From positions 71,353,223 through 71,417,222 of the forward strand of contig NC_089230.1 of assembly GCF_963924675.1 (NCBI RefSeq): a DNA stretch of 64,000 nucleotides, given 5' to 3'. Positions 52,311 to 63,347 of the stretch are shown one piece after another; position 1 is the first letter of the stretch, and every line of letters starts with the position of its first letter. The notes under the pieces were generated by a model, which saw only the letters and a program-made list of their open reading frames with translations, was not told the origin of the DNA and did not search any database. This DNA is from Phocoena phocoena (taxonomy: Eukaryota; Chordata; Mammalia; Artiodactyla; Phocoenidae). A program made the translations under genes and the position numbers.

Positions 52311-53649
52311 TACAGCTAGTCTCTCATTGGTTCTCCCTATTCCTGTTCATCTTGCACAGAAATGGCAAGATGTGCCAAACAGGAGGTTAAAGGCACTGAC
52401 TCTCCAAGCGGGGAGAGTGTTAGTAAAGCATCTGGAATGGTGAACCCGAGGACCAGGATACGAAAACTGAGATGCATTTTAAATCGTTTCCCAATCACAC
52501 GGTGGACAATACTCTGGGTTTCCCATGCATGTTTTAGCTGGAGGATGAATGCCTTGAACCTGGAGAGTTGGGACCCATGGAATGGGTACCATGCAGTATG
52601 ACTTCAAAGGGTCTGCATTTGCTCACCGAAACTCACCAGTGCTATCAGCCTGAAGTGTCCAGCCTTATGTCTCAACCAGCTCTGGGTGTAGATGTGGTCA
52701 ATCCCGGTTGCATCACATGCCCTGAGTGAATTATTTAAGAATTGCTCTCTATTTCACTGTCTTTGTGTTTTGTTTTCGAAATTTATTTTGATAATGGGAT
52801 TTATCGGATTTTCACTGCTGCATTTCCGCCGCTGTACACACGCTTGATTCTCTTACGGAGACATATATATCCATGGGTTTTAAGATTCTTCCTAGTCAGG
52901 TATATTCGTAGGCGTTGAATATGTGGTGTTGAGTCCATTTCGTTGAGCAAGGAGTAGGTCTTGTCTATTACATATTTGTCTTATGGAATGTTATCTGTGC
53001 TAATTTCAGTCTCTGGTTTTATGCAGCACCCCAACGCACCTTTCCCCATAAGCAAGCACTAGTTGGTTTTCTAAATTTGAGACCCTGTTCTGTTTTGTAA
53101 TTCAGTTCATGTGTAGTCAAGTTTACATTCCGTGTATTAGTGATATCTTATGATGTTTCTTTTTCTGTGTGACGTAGTTCACGTAGAATCACCGTACCTG
53201 CATCCACTTACTATGCCGCTACGGGCCTGATGACACAGATTTCATTGCTGAGTGATATTGCATTGCACGTACGTGCCACAACTTCTTTATCCATTTTTTG
53301 CTTTCTGGGATATTTACCTGATACTGTAGACGAGCTTCTTGTGAACACAGCCGTCCCAAATATTGGGGTGGCTGTCTGTTTTTGATTTTAATTTCCGTAA
53401 GCTATAGGACCATAAGTGGAAGTGCCATAGGCTGTGTTGCTTTGTTTCTTACGTGTTTCAGGAAACACCATACACTTCTCCAGGGTGGCTGCTGGCAATT
53501 TACATCCTGCCAATCAGCATAACAAGGCTCCCTGTTCTCCATATCCTGTCCTACCTTTCTGGATTTTACACTTTTTTCAGATGGCCCTTTTGCCCGAGGG
53601 GGCAGTGAGATTTCATTGTAGTGCAGATTTCCTTTACAGGCTTGCTTGG
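51902..53649 (+). repeat. Unit U30, 1748 bp
   Basis: The palindrome (51902-51973) has the tattgagg mismatch of U26. After about 52310 it diverges: gcaagatgtgcc, gaggatgaatgcc, agcctgaag and tatattcgtaggcg, the last shared only with U36, 10488 bp away. Confidence 0.97.
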
Positions 53650-55396
53650 TTGGCCAAAAAGGGCATATGCGTTTTTTCCTGAATATATTCAGGAAAAAAC
53701 GCATACGCCTTTTTTGGCTAAGTGCATCATTGTCGACGTTGTGCCTCTTTTCCTATGCTTTCAGGGCAATTCCAGTCTACCCCCTGCAATCGTTTTCCTG
53801 AAATTCAGCCCCGCTTTCAAGTCCCCTTCGCAGGCTTACTTCAATATATTTTTGGAGGATAGCTGTCATTTATAACTCTGCAGGTTTGTGAATTACAGTG
53901 CCCCTGAGCTCCTTTCTTCAACTCGCTTTCTTGTGAGCTGGGCACAAAACCGCAGGATTGCTTCAGGCCCTAATCTGTTTCCAGCAGGGCACACTGAGCC
54001 TTTGTTTAATTCCTCTTCCTGGTGGGCAATGAGCGTTACATTTGCCCGTGCAGACACCTACAGCTAGTCTCTCATTGGTTCTCCCTATTCCTGTTCATCT
54101 TGCACAGAAATGGCAAGCTGTGCCAAACAGGAGGTTAAAGGCACTGACTCTCCAAGCGGGGAGAGTGTTAGTAAAGCATCTGGAATGGTGAACCCGAGGA
54201 CCAGGATACGAAAACTGAGATGCATTTTAAATCGTTTCCCAATCACACGGTGGACAATACTCTGGGTTTCCCATGCATGTTTCAGCTGGAGGAAGAATGC
54301 CTTGAACCTGGAGAGTTGGGACCCATGGAATGGGTACCATGCAGTATGACTTCAAAGGGTCTGCATTTGCTCACCGAAACTCACCAGTGCTATCAGCCAG
54401 AAGTGTCCAGCCTTATGTCTCAACCAGCTCTGGGTGTAGATGTGGTCAATCCCGGTTGCATCACATGCCCTGAGTGAATTATTTAAGAATTGCTCTCTAT
54501 TTCACTGTCTTTGTGTTTTGTTTTCGAAATTTATTTTGATAATGGGATTTATCGGAGTTTCACTGCTGCATTTCCGCCGCTGTACACACGCTTGATTCTC
54601 TTACGGAGACATATATATCCATGGGTGTTAAGATTCTTCCTAGTCAGGTATATTCCTAGGCGTTGAATATGTGGTGTTGGGTCCATTTCGTTGAGCAAGG
54701 AGTAGGTCTTGTCTATTACATATTTGGCTTATGGAATGTTATCTGTGCTAATTTCAGTCTCTGGTTTTATGCAGCACCCCAACGCACCTTTCCCCATAAG
54801 CAAGCACTAGTTGGTTTGCTAAATTTGAGACCCTGTTCTGTTTTGTAATTCAGTTCATTTGTAGTCAAGTTTACATTCCGCGTATTAGTGATATCTTATG
54901 ATGTTTCTTTTTCTGTGTGACGTAGTTCACGTAGAATCACCGTACCTGCATCCACTTACTATGCCGCTACGTGCCTGATGACACAGATTTCATTGCTGAG
55001 TGATATTGCATTGCACGTACGTGCCACAACTTCTTTATCCATTTCTTGCTTTCTGGGATATTTACCTGATACTGCAGACGAGCTTCTTGTGAACACAGCC
55101 GTCCCAAATATTGGGGTGGCTGTCTGTTTTTGATTTTAATTTCCGTAAGCTATAGGACCATAAGTGGAAGTGCCATAGGCTGTGTTGCTTTGTTTCTTAA
55201 GTGTTTCAGGAAACACCATACACTTCTCCAGGGTGGCTGCTGGCAATTTACATCCTGCCAATCAGCATAACAAGGCTCCCTGTTCTCCATATCCTGTCCT
55301 ACCTTTCTGGATTTTACACTTTTCTCAGATGGCCCTTTTGCCCGGGGGGGCAGTGAGATTTCATTGTAGTGCAGATTTCTTTACAGGCTTGCTTGG
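53650..55396 (+). repeat. Unit U31, 1747 bp
   Basis: The palindrome (53650-53721) has three mismatches (gggcatatg, gccttttttggctaa). The later part has cggagtttcac, shared with U33 to U35, plus private tttgctaaa, catttgtag and ctgcagacg. A lost C in gatttctttacag near 55377 offsets the G7 run. Confidence 0.97.
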
Positions 55397-55468
55397 TTGG
55401 CCAAAAAGGGCGTATGCGTTTTTTCCTGAATATATTCAGGAAAAAACGCATACGCCCTTTTTGGCCAA
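55397..55468. repeat. Perfect 72-bp palindrome (U32)
   Basis: Both arms canonical, no mismatch. Confidence 0.96.
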
Positions 55469-57144
55469 GTGCATCATTGTCGACGTTGTGCCTCTTTTCC
55501 TATGCTTTCAGGGCAATTCCAGTCTACCCCCTGCAATCGTTTTCCTGAAATTCAGCCCCGCTTTCAAGTCCCCTTCGCAGGCTTACTTCAATATATTTTT
55601 GGAGGATAGCTGTCATTTATAACTCTGCAGGTTTGTGAATTACAGTGCCCCTGAGCTCCTTTCTTCAACTCGCTTTCTTGTGAGCTGGGCACAAAACCGC
55701 AGGATTGCTTCAGGCCCTAATCTGTTTCCAGCAGGGCACACTGAGCCTTTGTTTAATTCCTCTTCCTGGTGGGCAATGAGCGTTACATTTGCCCGTGCAG
55801 ACACCTACAGCTAGTCTCTCATTGGTTCTCCCTATTCCTGTTCATCTTGCACAGAAATGGCAAGCTGTGCCAAACAGGAGGTTAAAGGCACTGACTCTCC
55901 AAGCGGGGAGAGTGTTAGTAAAGCATCTGGAATGGTGAACCCGAGCACCAGGATACGAAAACTGAGATGCATTTTAAATCATTTCCCAATCACACGGTGG
56001 ACGATACTCTGGGTTTCCCATGCATGTTTTAGCTGGAGGAAGAATGCCTTGAACCTGGAGAGTTGGGATCCATGGAATGGGTACCATGCAGTATGACTTC
56101 AAAGGGTCTGCATTTGCTCACCGAAACTCACCAGTGCTATCAGCCAGAAGTGTGCAGCCTTATGTCTCAACCAGCTCTGGGTGTAGATGTGGTCAATCCC
56201 GGTTGCATCACATGCCCTGAGTGAATTATTTAAGAATTGCTCTCTATTTCACTGTCTTTGTGTTTTGTTTTCGAAATTTATTTTGATAATGGGATTTATC
56301 GGATTTTCACTGCTGCGTATCGGCCGCTGTGCACACGCTTGATTCTCTTACGGAGACATATATATCCATGGGTTTTAAGATTCTTCCTAGTCAGGTATAT
56401 TCCTAGGCGTTGAATATGTGGTGTTGAGTCCATTTCGTTGAGCAAGGAGTAGGTCTTGTTTATTACATATTTGGCTTATGGAATGTTATCTGTGCTAATT
56501 TCAGTCTCTGGTTTTATGCAGCACCCCAACGCACCTTTCCCCATAAGCAAGCACTAGTTGGTTTTCTAAATTTGAGACCCTGTTCTGTTTTGTAATTCAG
56601 TTCATGTGTAGTCAAGTTTACATTCCGTGTATTAGTGATATCTTATGAAGTTTCTTTTTCTGTGTGACGTAGTTCACGTAGAATCACCGTACCTGCATCC
56701 ACTTACTATGCCGCTACGGGCCTGATGACACAGATTTCATTGCTGAGTGATATTGCATTGCACGTACGTGCCACAACTTCTTTATCCATTTTTTGCTTTC
56801 TGGGATATTTACCTGATACTGTAGACGAGCTTCTTGTGAACACAGCCGTCCCAAATATTGGGGTGGCTGTCTGTTTTTGATTTTAATTTCCGTAAGCTAT
56901 AGGACCATAAGTGGAAGTGCCATAGGCTGTGTTGCTTTGTTTCTTACGTGTTTCAGGAAACACCATACACTTCTCCAGGGTGGCTGCTGGCAATTTACAT
57001 CCTGCCAATCAGCATAACAAGGCTCCCTGTTCTCCATATCCTGTCCTACCTTTCTGGATTTTACACTTTTTTCAGATGGCCCTTTTGCCCGGGGGGGCAG
57101 TGAGATTTCATTGTAGTGCAGATTTCCTTTACAGGCTTGCTTGG
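55397..57144 (+). repeat. Unit U32, 1748 bp, carries the U10-type site allele
   Basis: It begins with a perfect palindrome (55397-55468). The stretch cgtatcggccgctgtgcac near 56317 matches U10, while neighbours on both sides have catttccgccgc. Private changes are cgagcaccagg, gttgggatcc and atgaagtttc. Confidence 0.97.
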
Positions 57145-58892
57145 TTGGCCAAAAATGGCGTATGCATGTTTTCCTGAATATATTCAGGAAAAAACGCATA
57201 CGCCCTTTTTGGCCAAGTGCATCATTGTCGACGTTGTGCCTCTTTTCCTATGCTTTCAGGGCAATTCCAGTCTACCCCCTGCAATCATTTTCCTGAAATT
57301 CAGCCCCGCTTTCAAGTCCCCTTCGCAGGCTAACTTCAATATATTTTTGGAGGATAGCTGTCATTTATAACTCTGCAGGTTTGTGAATTACAGTGCCCCT
57401 GAGCTCCTTTCTTCAACTCGCTTTCTTGTGAGCTGGGCACAAAACCGCAGGATTGCTTCAGGCCCTAATCTGTTTCCAGCAGGGCACACTGAGCCTTTGT
57501 TTAATTCCTCTTCCTGGTGGGCAATGAGCGTTACATTTGCCCGTGCAGACACCTACAGCTAGTCTCTCATTGGTTCTCCCTATTCCTGTTCATCTTGCAC
57601 AGAAATGGCAAGCTGTGCCAAACAGGAGGTTAAAGGCACTGACTCTCCAAGCGGGGAGAGTGTTAGTAAAGCATCTGGAATGGTGAACCCGAGGACCAGG
57701 ATACGAAAACTGAGATGCATTTTAAATCGTTTCCCAATCACACGGTGGACGATACTCTGGGTTTCCCATGCATGTTTTAGCTGGAGGAAGAATGCCTAGA
57801 ACCTGGAGAGTTGGGACCCATGGAATGGGTACCATGCAGTATGACTTCAAAGGGTCTGCATTTGCTCACCGAAACTCACCAGTGCTATCAGCCAGAAGTG
57901 TCCAGCCTTATGTCTCAACCAGCTCTGGGTGTAGATGTGGTCAATCCCGGTTGCATCACATGCCCTGAGTGAATTATTTAAGAATTGCTCTCTATTTCAC
58001 TGTCTTTGTGTTTTGTTTTCGAAATTTATTTTGATAATGGGATTTATCGGAGTTTCACTGCTGCATTTCCGCCGCTATACACACGCTTGATTCTCTTACG
58101 GAGACATATATATCCATGGGTGTTAAGATTCTTCCTAGTCAGGTATATTCCTAGGCGTTGAATATGTGGTGTTGGGTCCATTTCGTTGAGCAAGGAGTAG
58201 GTCTTGTCTATTACATATTTGGCTTATGGAATGTTATCTGTGCTAATTTCAGTCTCTGGATTTATGCAGCACCCCAACGCACCTTTCCCCATAAGCAAGC
58301 ACTAGTTGGTTTTCTAAATTTGAGACCCTGTTCTGTTTTGTAATTCAGTTCATGTGTAGTCAAGTTTACATCCCGTGTATTAGTGATATCTTATGATGTT
58401 TCTTTTTCTGTGTGACGTAGTTCACGTAGAATCACCGTACCTGCATCCACTTACTATGCCGCTACGGGCCTGATGACACAGATTTCATTGCTGAGTGATA
58501 TTGCATTGCACGTACGTGCCACAACTTCTTTATCCATTTTTTGCTTTCTGGGATATTTACCTGATACTGTAGACGAGCTTCTTGTGAACACAGCCGTCCC
58601 AAATATTGGGGTGGCTGTCTGTTTTTGATTTTAATTTCCGTAAGCTATAGGACCATAAGTGGAAGTGCCATAGGCTGTGTTGCCTTGTTTCTTACGTGTT
58701 TCAGGAAACACCATACACTTCTCCAGGGTGGCTGCTGGCAATTTACATCCTGCCAGTCAGCATAACAAGGCTCCCTGTTCTCCATATCCTGTCCTACCTT
58801 TCTGGATTTTACACTTTTTTCAGATGGCCCTTTTGCCCGGGGGGGCAGTGAGATTTCAATGTAGTGCAGATTTCCTTTACAGGCTTGCTTGG
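57145..58892 (+). repeat. Unit U33, 1748 bp
   Basis: The palindrome (57145-57216) has three mismatches, all in the left arm (aaaaatggcg, gcatgtttt). From about 57790 it matches U34 at offset 1748: gcctagaacc, cggagtttc, gccgctatac, ctctggattt, gccagtcagc. Confidence 0.97.
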
Positions 58893-60640
58893 TTGGCCAA
58901 AAAGGGCGTATGCGTTTTTTCCTGAATATATTCAGGAAAAAACGCATACGCTCTTTTTGGCTAAGTGCATCATTGTCGACGTTGTGCCTCTTTTCCTATG
59001 CTTTCAGGGCAATTCCAGTCTACCCCCTGCAATCGTTTTCCTGAAATTCAGCCCCGCTTTCAAGTCCCCTTCGCAGGCTTACTTCAATATATTTTTGGAG
59101 GATAGCTGTCATTTATAACTCTGCAGGTTTGTGAAGTACAGTACCCCTGAGCTCCTTTCTTCAACTCGCTTTCTTGTGAGCTGGGCACAAAACCGCAGGA
59201 TTGCTTCAGGCCCTAATCTGTTTCCAGCAGGGCACACTGAGCCTTTGTTTAATTCCTCTTCCTGGTGGGCAATGAGCGTTACATTTGCCCGTGCAGACAC
59301 CTACAGCTAGTCTCTCATTGGTTCTCCCTATTCCTGTTCATCTTGCACAGAAATGGCAAGCTGTGCCAAACAGGAGGTTAAAGGCACTGACTCTCCAAGC
59401 GGGGAGAGTGTTAGTAAAGCATCTGGAATGGTGAACCCGAGGACCAGGATACGAAAACTGAGATGCATTTTAAATCGTTTCCCAATCACACGGTGGACAA
59501 TACTCTGGGTTTCCCATGCATGTTTTAGCTGGAGGAAGAATGCCTAGAACCTGGAGAGTTGGGACCCATGGAATGGGTACCATGCAGTATGACTTCAAAG
59601 GGTCTGCATTTGCTCACCGAAACTCACCAGTGCTATCAGCCAGAAGTGTCCAGCCTTATGTCTCAACCAGCTCTGGGTGTAGATGTGGTCAATCCCGGTT
59701 GCATCACATGCCCTGAGTGAATTATTTAAGAATTGCTCTCTATTTCACTGTCTTTGTGTTTTGTTTTCGAAATTTATTTTGATAATGGGATTTATCGGAG
59801 TTTCACTGCTGCATTTCCGCCGCTATACACACGCTTGATTCTCTTACGGAGACATATATATCCATGGGTGTTAAGATTCTTCCTAGTCAGGTATATTCCT
59901 AGGCGTTGAATATGTGGTGTTGGGTCCATTTCGTTGAGCAAGGAGTAGGTCTTGTCTATTACATATTTGGCTTATGGAATGTTATCTGTGCTAATTTCAG
60001 TCTCTGGATTTATGCAGCACCCCAACGCACCTTTCCCCATAAGCAAGCACTAGTTGGTTTTCTAAATTTGAGACCCTGTTCTGTTTTGTAATTCAGTTCA
60101 TGTGTAGTCAAGTTTACATTCCGTGTATTAGTGATATCTTATGATGTTTCTTTTTCTGTGTGACGTAGTTCACGTAGAATCACCGTACCTGCATCCACTT
60201 ACTATGCCGCTACGGGCCTGATGACACAGATTTCATTGCTGAGTGATATTGCATTGCACGTACGTGCCACAACTTCTTTATCCATTTTTTGCTTTCTGGG
60301 ATATTTACCTGATACTGTAGACGAGCTTCTTGTGAACACAGCCGTCCCAAATATTGGGGTGGCTGTCTGTTTTTGATTTTAATTTCCGTAAGCTATAGGA
60401 CCATAAGTGGAAGTGCCATAGGCTGTGTTGCTTTGTTTCTTACGTGTTTCAGGAAACACCATACACTTCTCCAGGGTGGCTGCTGGCAATTTACATCCTG
60501 CCAGTCAGCATAACAAGGCTCCCTGTTCTCCATATCCTGTCCTACCTTTCTGGATTTTACACTTTTTTCAGATGGCCCTTTTGCCCGGGGGGGCAGTGAG
60601 ATTTCATTGTAGTGCAGATTTCCTTTACAGGCTTGCTTGG
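58893..60640 (+). repeat. Unit U34, 1748 bp
   Basis: The palindrome (58893-58964) has two mismatches in the right arm (cgctctttttggctaa); the first mirrors the left-arm A allele at position 13 in U20 and U21. The rest is nearly identical to U33, with ggacaatac and acagtacccc as markers. Confidence 0.97.
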
Positions 60641-61908
60641 TTGGCCAAAAAGGGCGTATGCATTTTTTCCTGAATATATTCAGGAAAAAACGCATACGCC
60701 CTTTTTGGCCAAGTGCATCATTGTGGACGTTCTGCCTCTTTTCCTATGCTTTCAGGGCAATTCCAGTCTACTCCCTGCAATCGTTTTCCTGAAATTCAGC
60801 CCCGCTTTCAAGTCCCCTACGCAGGCTTACTTCAGTATACTTTTGGAAGATAGCTGTCATTTATAACTCTGCAGGTTTGTGAAGTACAGTGCCCCTGAGC
60901 TCCTTTCTTCAACTCGCTTTCTTGTGAGCTGGGCACAAAACCGCAGGATTGCTTCAGGCCCTAATCGGTTTCCAGCGGGGCACACTGAGCCTTTGTTTAA
61001 TTCCTCTTCCTGGTGGGCAATGAGCGTTACATTTGCCCGTGCAGACACCTACAGCTAGTCTCTCATTGGTTCTCCCTATTCCTGTTCATCTTGCACAGAA
61101 ATGGCAAGCTGTGCCAAACAGGAGGTTAAAGGCACTGACTCTCCAAGCGGGGAGAGTGTTAGTAAAGCATCTGGAATGGTGAACCCGAGGACCAGGATAC
61201 GAAAACTGAGATGCATTTTAAATCGTTTCCCAATCACACGGTGGACAATACTCTGGGTTTCCCATGCATGTTTTAGCTGGAGGAAGAATGCCTAGAACCT
61301 GGAGAGTTGGGACCCATGGAATGGGTACCATGCAGTATGACTTCAAAGGGTCTGCATTTGCTCACCGAAACTCACCAGTGCTATCAGCCAGAAGTGTCCA
61401 GCCTTATGTCTCAACCAGCTCTGGGTGTAGATGTGGTCAATCCCGGTTGCATCACATGCCCTGAGTGAATTATTTAAGAATTGCTCTCTATTTCACTGTC
61501 TTTGTGTTTTGTTTTCGAAATTTATTTTGATAATGGGATTTATCGGAGTTTCACTGCTGCATTTCCGCCGCTGTACACACGCTTGATTCTCTTACGGAGA
61601 CATATATATCCATGGGTGTTAAGATTCTTCCTAGTCAGGTATATTCCTAGGCGTTGAATATGTGGTGTTGGGTCCATTTCGTTGAGCAAGGAGTAGGTCT
61701 TGTCTATTACATATTTGGCTTATGGAATGTTATCTGTGCTAATTTCAGTCTCTGGTTTTATGCAGCACCCCAACGCACCTTTCCCCATAAGCAAGCACTA
61801 GTTGGTTTTCTAAATTTGAGACCCTGTTCTGTTTTGTAATTCAGTTCATGTGTAGTCAAGTTTACATTCCGTGTATTAGTGATATCTTATGATGTTTCTT
61901 TTTCTGTG

Positions 61909-62015
61909 TGACGTAGTTCACGTAGAATCACCGTACCTGCATCCACTTACTATGCCGCTACGGGCCTGATGACACAGATTTCATTGCTGAGTGATATTGC
62001 ATTGCACGTACGTGC
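61909..62015. other. ACGT-core cluster (representative copy)
   Basis: TGACGTAG and a second ACGTAG stand three bases apart at 61909-61925, followed at 62004-62015 by GCACGTACGTGC, a perfect 12-bp palindrome. The first pair resembles CREB/ATF-type half sites. The cluster is present in nearly every unit; CpG-losing variants occur (gtacttacg in U21, U23 and U26). Whether any factor binds is unknown. Confidence 0.5.
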
Positions 62016-62329
62016 CACAACTTCTTTATCCATTTTTTGCTTTCTGGGATATTTACCTGATACTGTAGACGAGCTTCTTGTGAACACAGCCGTCCCAAAT
62101 ATTGGGGTGGCTGTCTGTTTTTGATTTTAATTTCCGTAAGCTATAGGACCATAAGTGGAAGTGCCATAGGGTGTGTTGCTTTGTTTCTTACGTGTTTCAG
62201 GAAACACCATACACTTCTCCAGGGTGGCTGCTGGCAATTTACATCCTGCCAATCAGCATAACAAGGCTCCCAGTTCTCCATATCCTGTCCTACCTTTCTG
62301 GATTTTACACTTTTTTCAGATGGCCCTTT

Positions 62330-62344
62330 TGCCCGGGGGGGCAG
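62330..62344 (+). other. G-run beside the palindrome (representative copy, G7)
   Basis: In every unit a run of the form tgcccggggggcag lies about 60 bp before the palindrome. It has six Gs in most left-hand units and seven in most right-hand units, and this one-base change explains the shift from 1747 to 1748 bp. The run resembles part of a CTCF core (GGGGGCAG) but lacks the usual A before it, so a binding claim is only a guess. Confidence 0.6.
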
Positions 62345-62388
62345 TGAGATTTCATTGTAGTGCAGATTTCCTTTACAGGCTTGCTTGG

Positions 62389-62460
62389 TTGGCCAAAAAG
62401 GGCGTATGCGTTTTTTCCTGAATATATTCAGGAAAAAACGCATACGCCCTTTTTGGCCAA
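62389..62460. repeat. Perfect 72-bp palindrome (U36)
   Basis: Both arms canonical, no mismatch. Confidence 0.96.
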
Positions 62461-62637
62461 GTGCATCATTGTCGACGTTCTGCCTCTTTTCCTATGCTTT
62501 CAGGGCAATTCCAGTCTACTCCCTGCAATCGTTTTCCTGAAATTCAGCCCCGCTTTCAAGTCCCCTACGCAGGCTTACTTCAGTATACTTTTGGAAGATA
62601 GCTGTCATTTATAACTCTGCAGGTTTGTGAATTACAG

Positions 62638-62683
62638 TGCCCCTGAGCTCCTTTCTTCAACTCGCTTTCTTGTGAGCTGGGCA
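62638..62683. other. Bulged hairpin (representative copy)
   Basis: TGCCC-AGCTC pairs with GAGCT-GGGCA over ten base pairs, with a three-base CTG bulge on the left side and a loop of 23 bases. Present in most units. Confidence 0.5.
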
Positions 62684-62762
62684 CAAAACCGCAGGATTGC
62701 TTCAGGCCCTAATCTGTTTCCAGCAGGGCACACTGAGCCTTTGTTTAATTCCTGTTCCTGGT

Positions 62763-62786
62763 GGGCAATGAGCGTTACATTTGCCC
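62763..62786. other. Small hairpin with one bulge (representative copy)
   Basis: GGGCAATG pairs with CATTTGCCC with one unpaired T, an eight-base-pair stem around a seven-base loop. Units with ggaaatgag (such as U5 and U22) lose one pair. Confidence 0.5.
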
Positions 62787-62885
62787 GTGCAGACACCTAC
62801 AGCTAGTCTCTCATTGGTTCTCCCTATTCCTGTTCATCTTGCACAGAAATGGCAAGCTGTGCGAAACAGGAGGTTAAAGGCACTG

Positions 62886-62905
62886 ACTCTCCAAGCGGGG
62901 AGAGT
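62886..62905. other. Small hairpin (representative copy)
   Basis: ACTCTCC and GGAGAGT form a perfect seven-base stem around a six-base loop (aagcgg). Conserved in nearly all units; U12 and U17 change the loop only (gagcgg and gagcag). It could be chance. Confidence 0.6.
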
Positions 62906-63056
62906 GTTAGTAAAGCATCTGGAATGGTGAACCCGAGGACCAGGATACGAAAACTGAGATGCATTTTAAATCATTTCCCAATCACACGGTGGACGATACT
63001 CTGGGTTTCCCATGCATGTTTTAGCTGGAGGAAGAATGCCTTGAACCTGGAGAGTT

Positions 63057-63077
63057 GGGACCCATGGAATGGGTACC
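63057..63077. other. Small hairpin with tight loop (representative copy)
   Basis: GGGACCCAT and ATGGGTACC pair at eight of nine positions around a three-base gga loop. Present in most units. Confidence 0.45.
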
Positions 63078-63347
63078 ATGCAGTATGACTTCAAAGGGTC
63101 TGCATTTGCTCACCGAAATTCACCAGTGCTATCAGCCTGAAGTGTCCAGCCTTATGTCTCAACCAGCTCTGGGTGTAGATGTGGTCAATCCCGGTTGCAT
63201 CACATGCCCTGAGTGAATTATTTAAGAATTGCTCTCTATTTCACTGTCTTTGTGTTTTGTTTTCGAAATTTATTTTGATAATGGGATTTATCGGATTTTC
63301 ACTGCTGCATTTCCGCCGCTGTACACACGCTTGATTCTCTTACGGAG

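Larger units (their letters stand above)
60641..62388 (+). repeat. Unit U35, 1748 bp
   Basis: The palindrome (60641-60712) has one mismatch (atgcattttttcc). It shares ctactccctg, ccctacgcagg, cagtatac and ggaagatag with U36, and gcctagaacc and cggagtttc with U33 and U34. Private: tgtggacg, aatcggtttccagcgggg. Confidence 0.97.

Noticed and set aside
55182..55622. A 146-codon plus-strand frame in U31/U32
   Set aside because: It is the fusion of two usual short frames caused by one lost base near 55377; no other unit has it.
62360..62614. An 84-codon plus-strand reading frame through the palindrome, present in most units
   Set aside because: It recurs only because the units are alike. Single-base indels break or fuse it in several units (U1, U15, U22, U23, U32), the commonest variants change amino acids (such as Cys to Ser and Val to Leu), and there is no sign of a start context, domain or codon bias.
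62970..62990. Possible reverse-strand CENP-B box at atttcccaatcac / cgtttcccaatcac
   Set aside because: GGGAAACG on the minus strand matches part of the box, but the TTCG core and the CGGG end are missing.
62849..63088. A 79-codon plus-strand frame common in right-hand units
   Set aside because: Its start codon exists only because of the T-to-G variant (aaattgc to aaatggc) that rose in the homogenised zone; left-hand units lack it.
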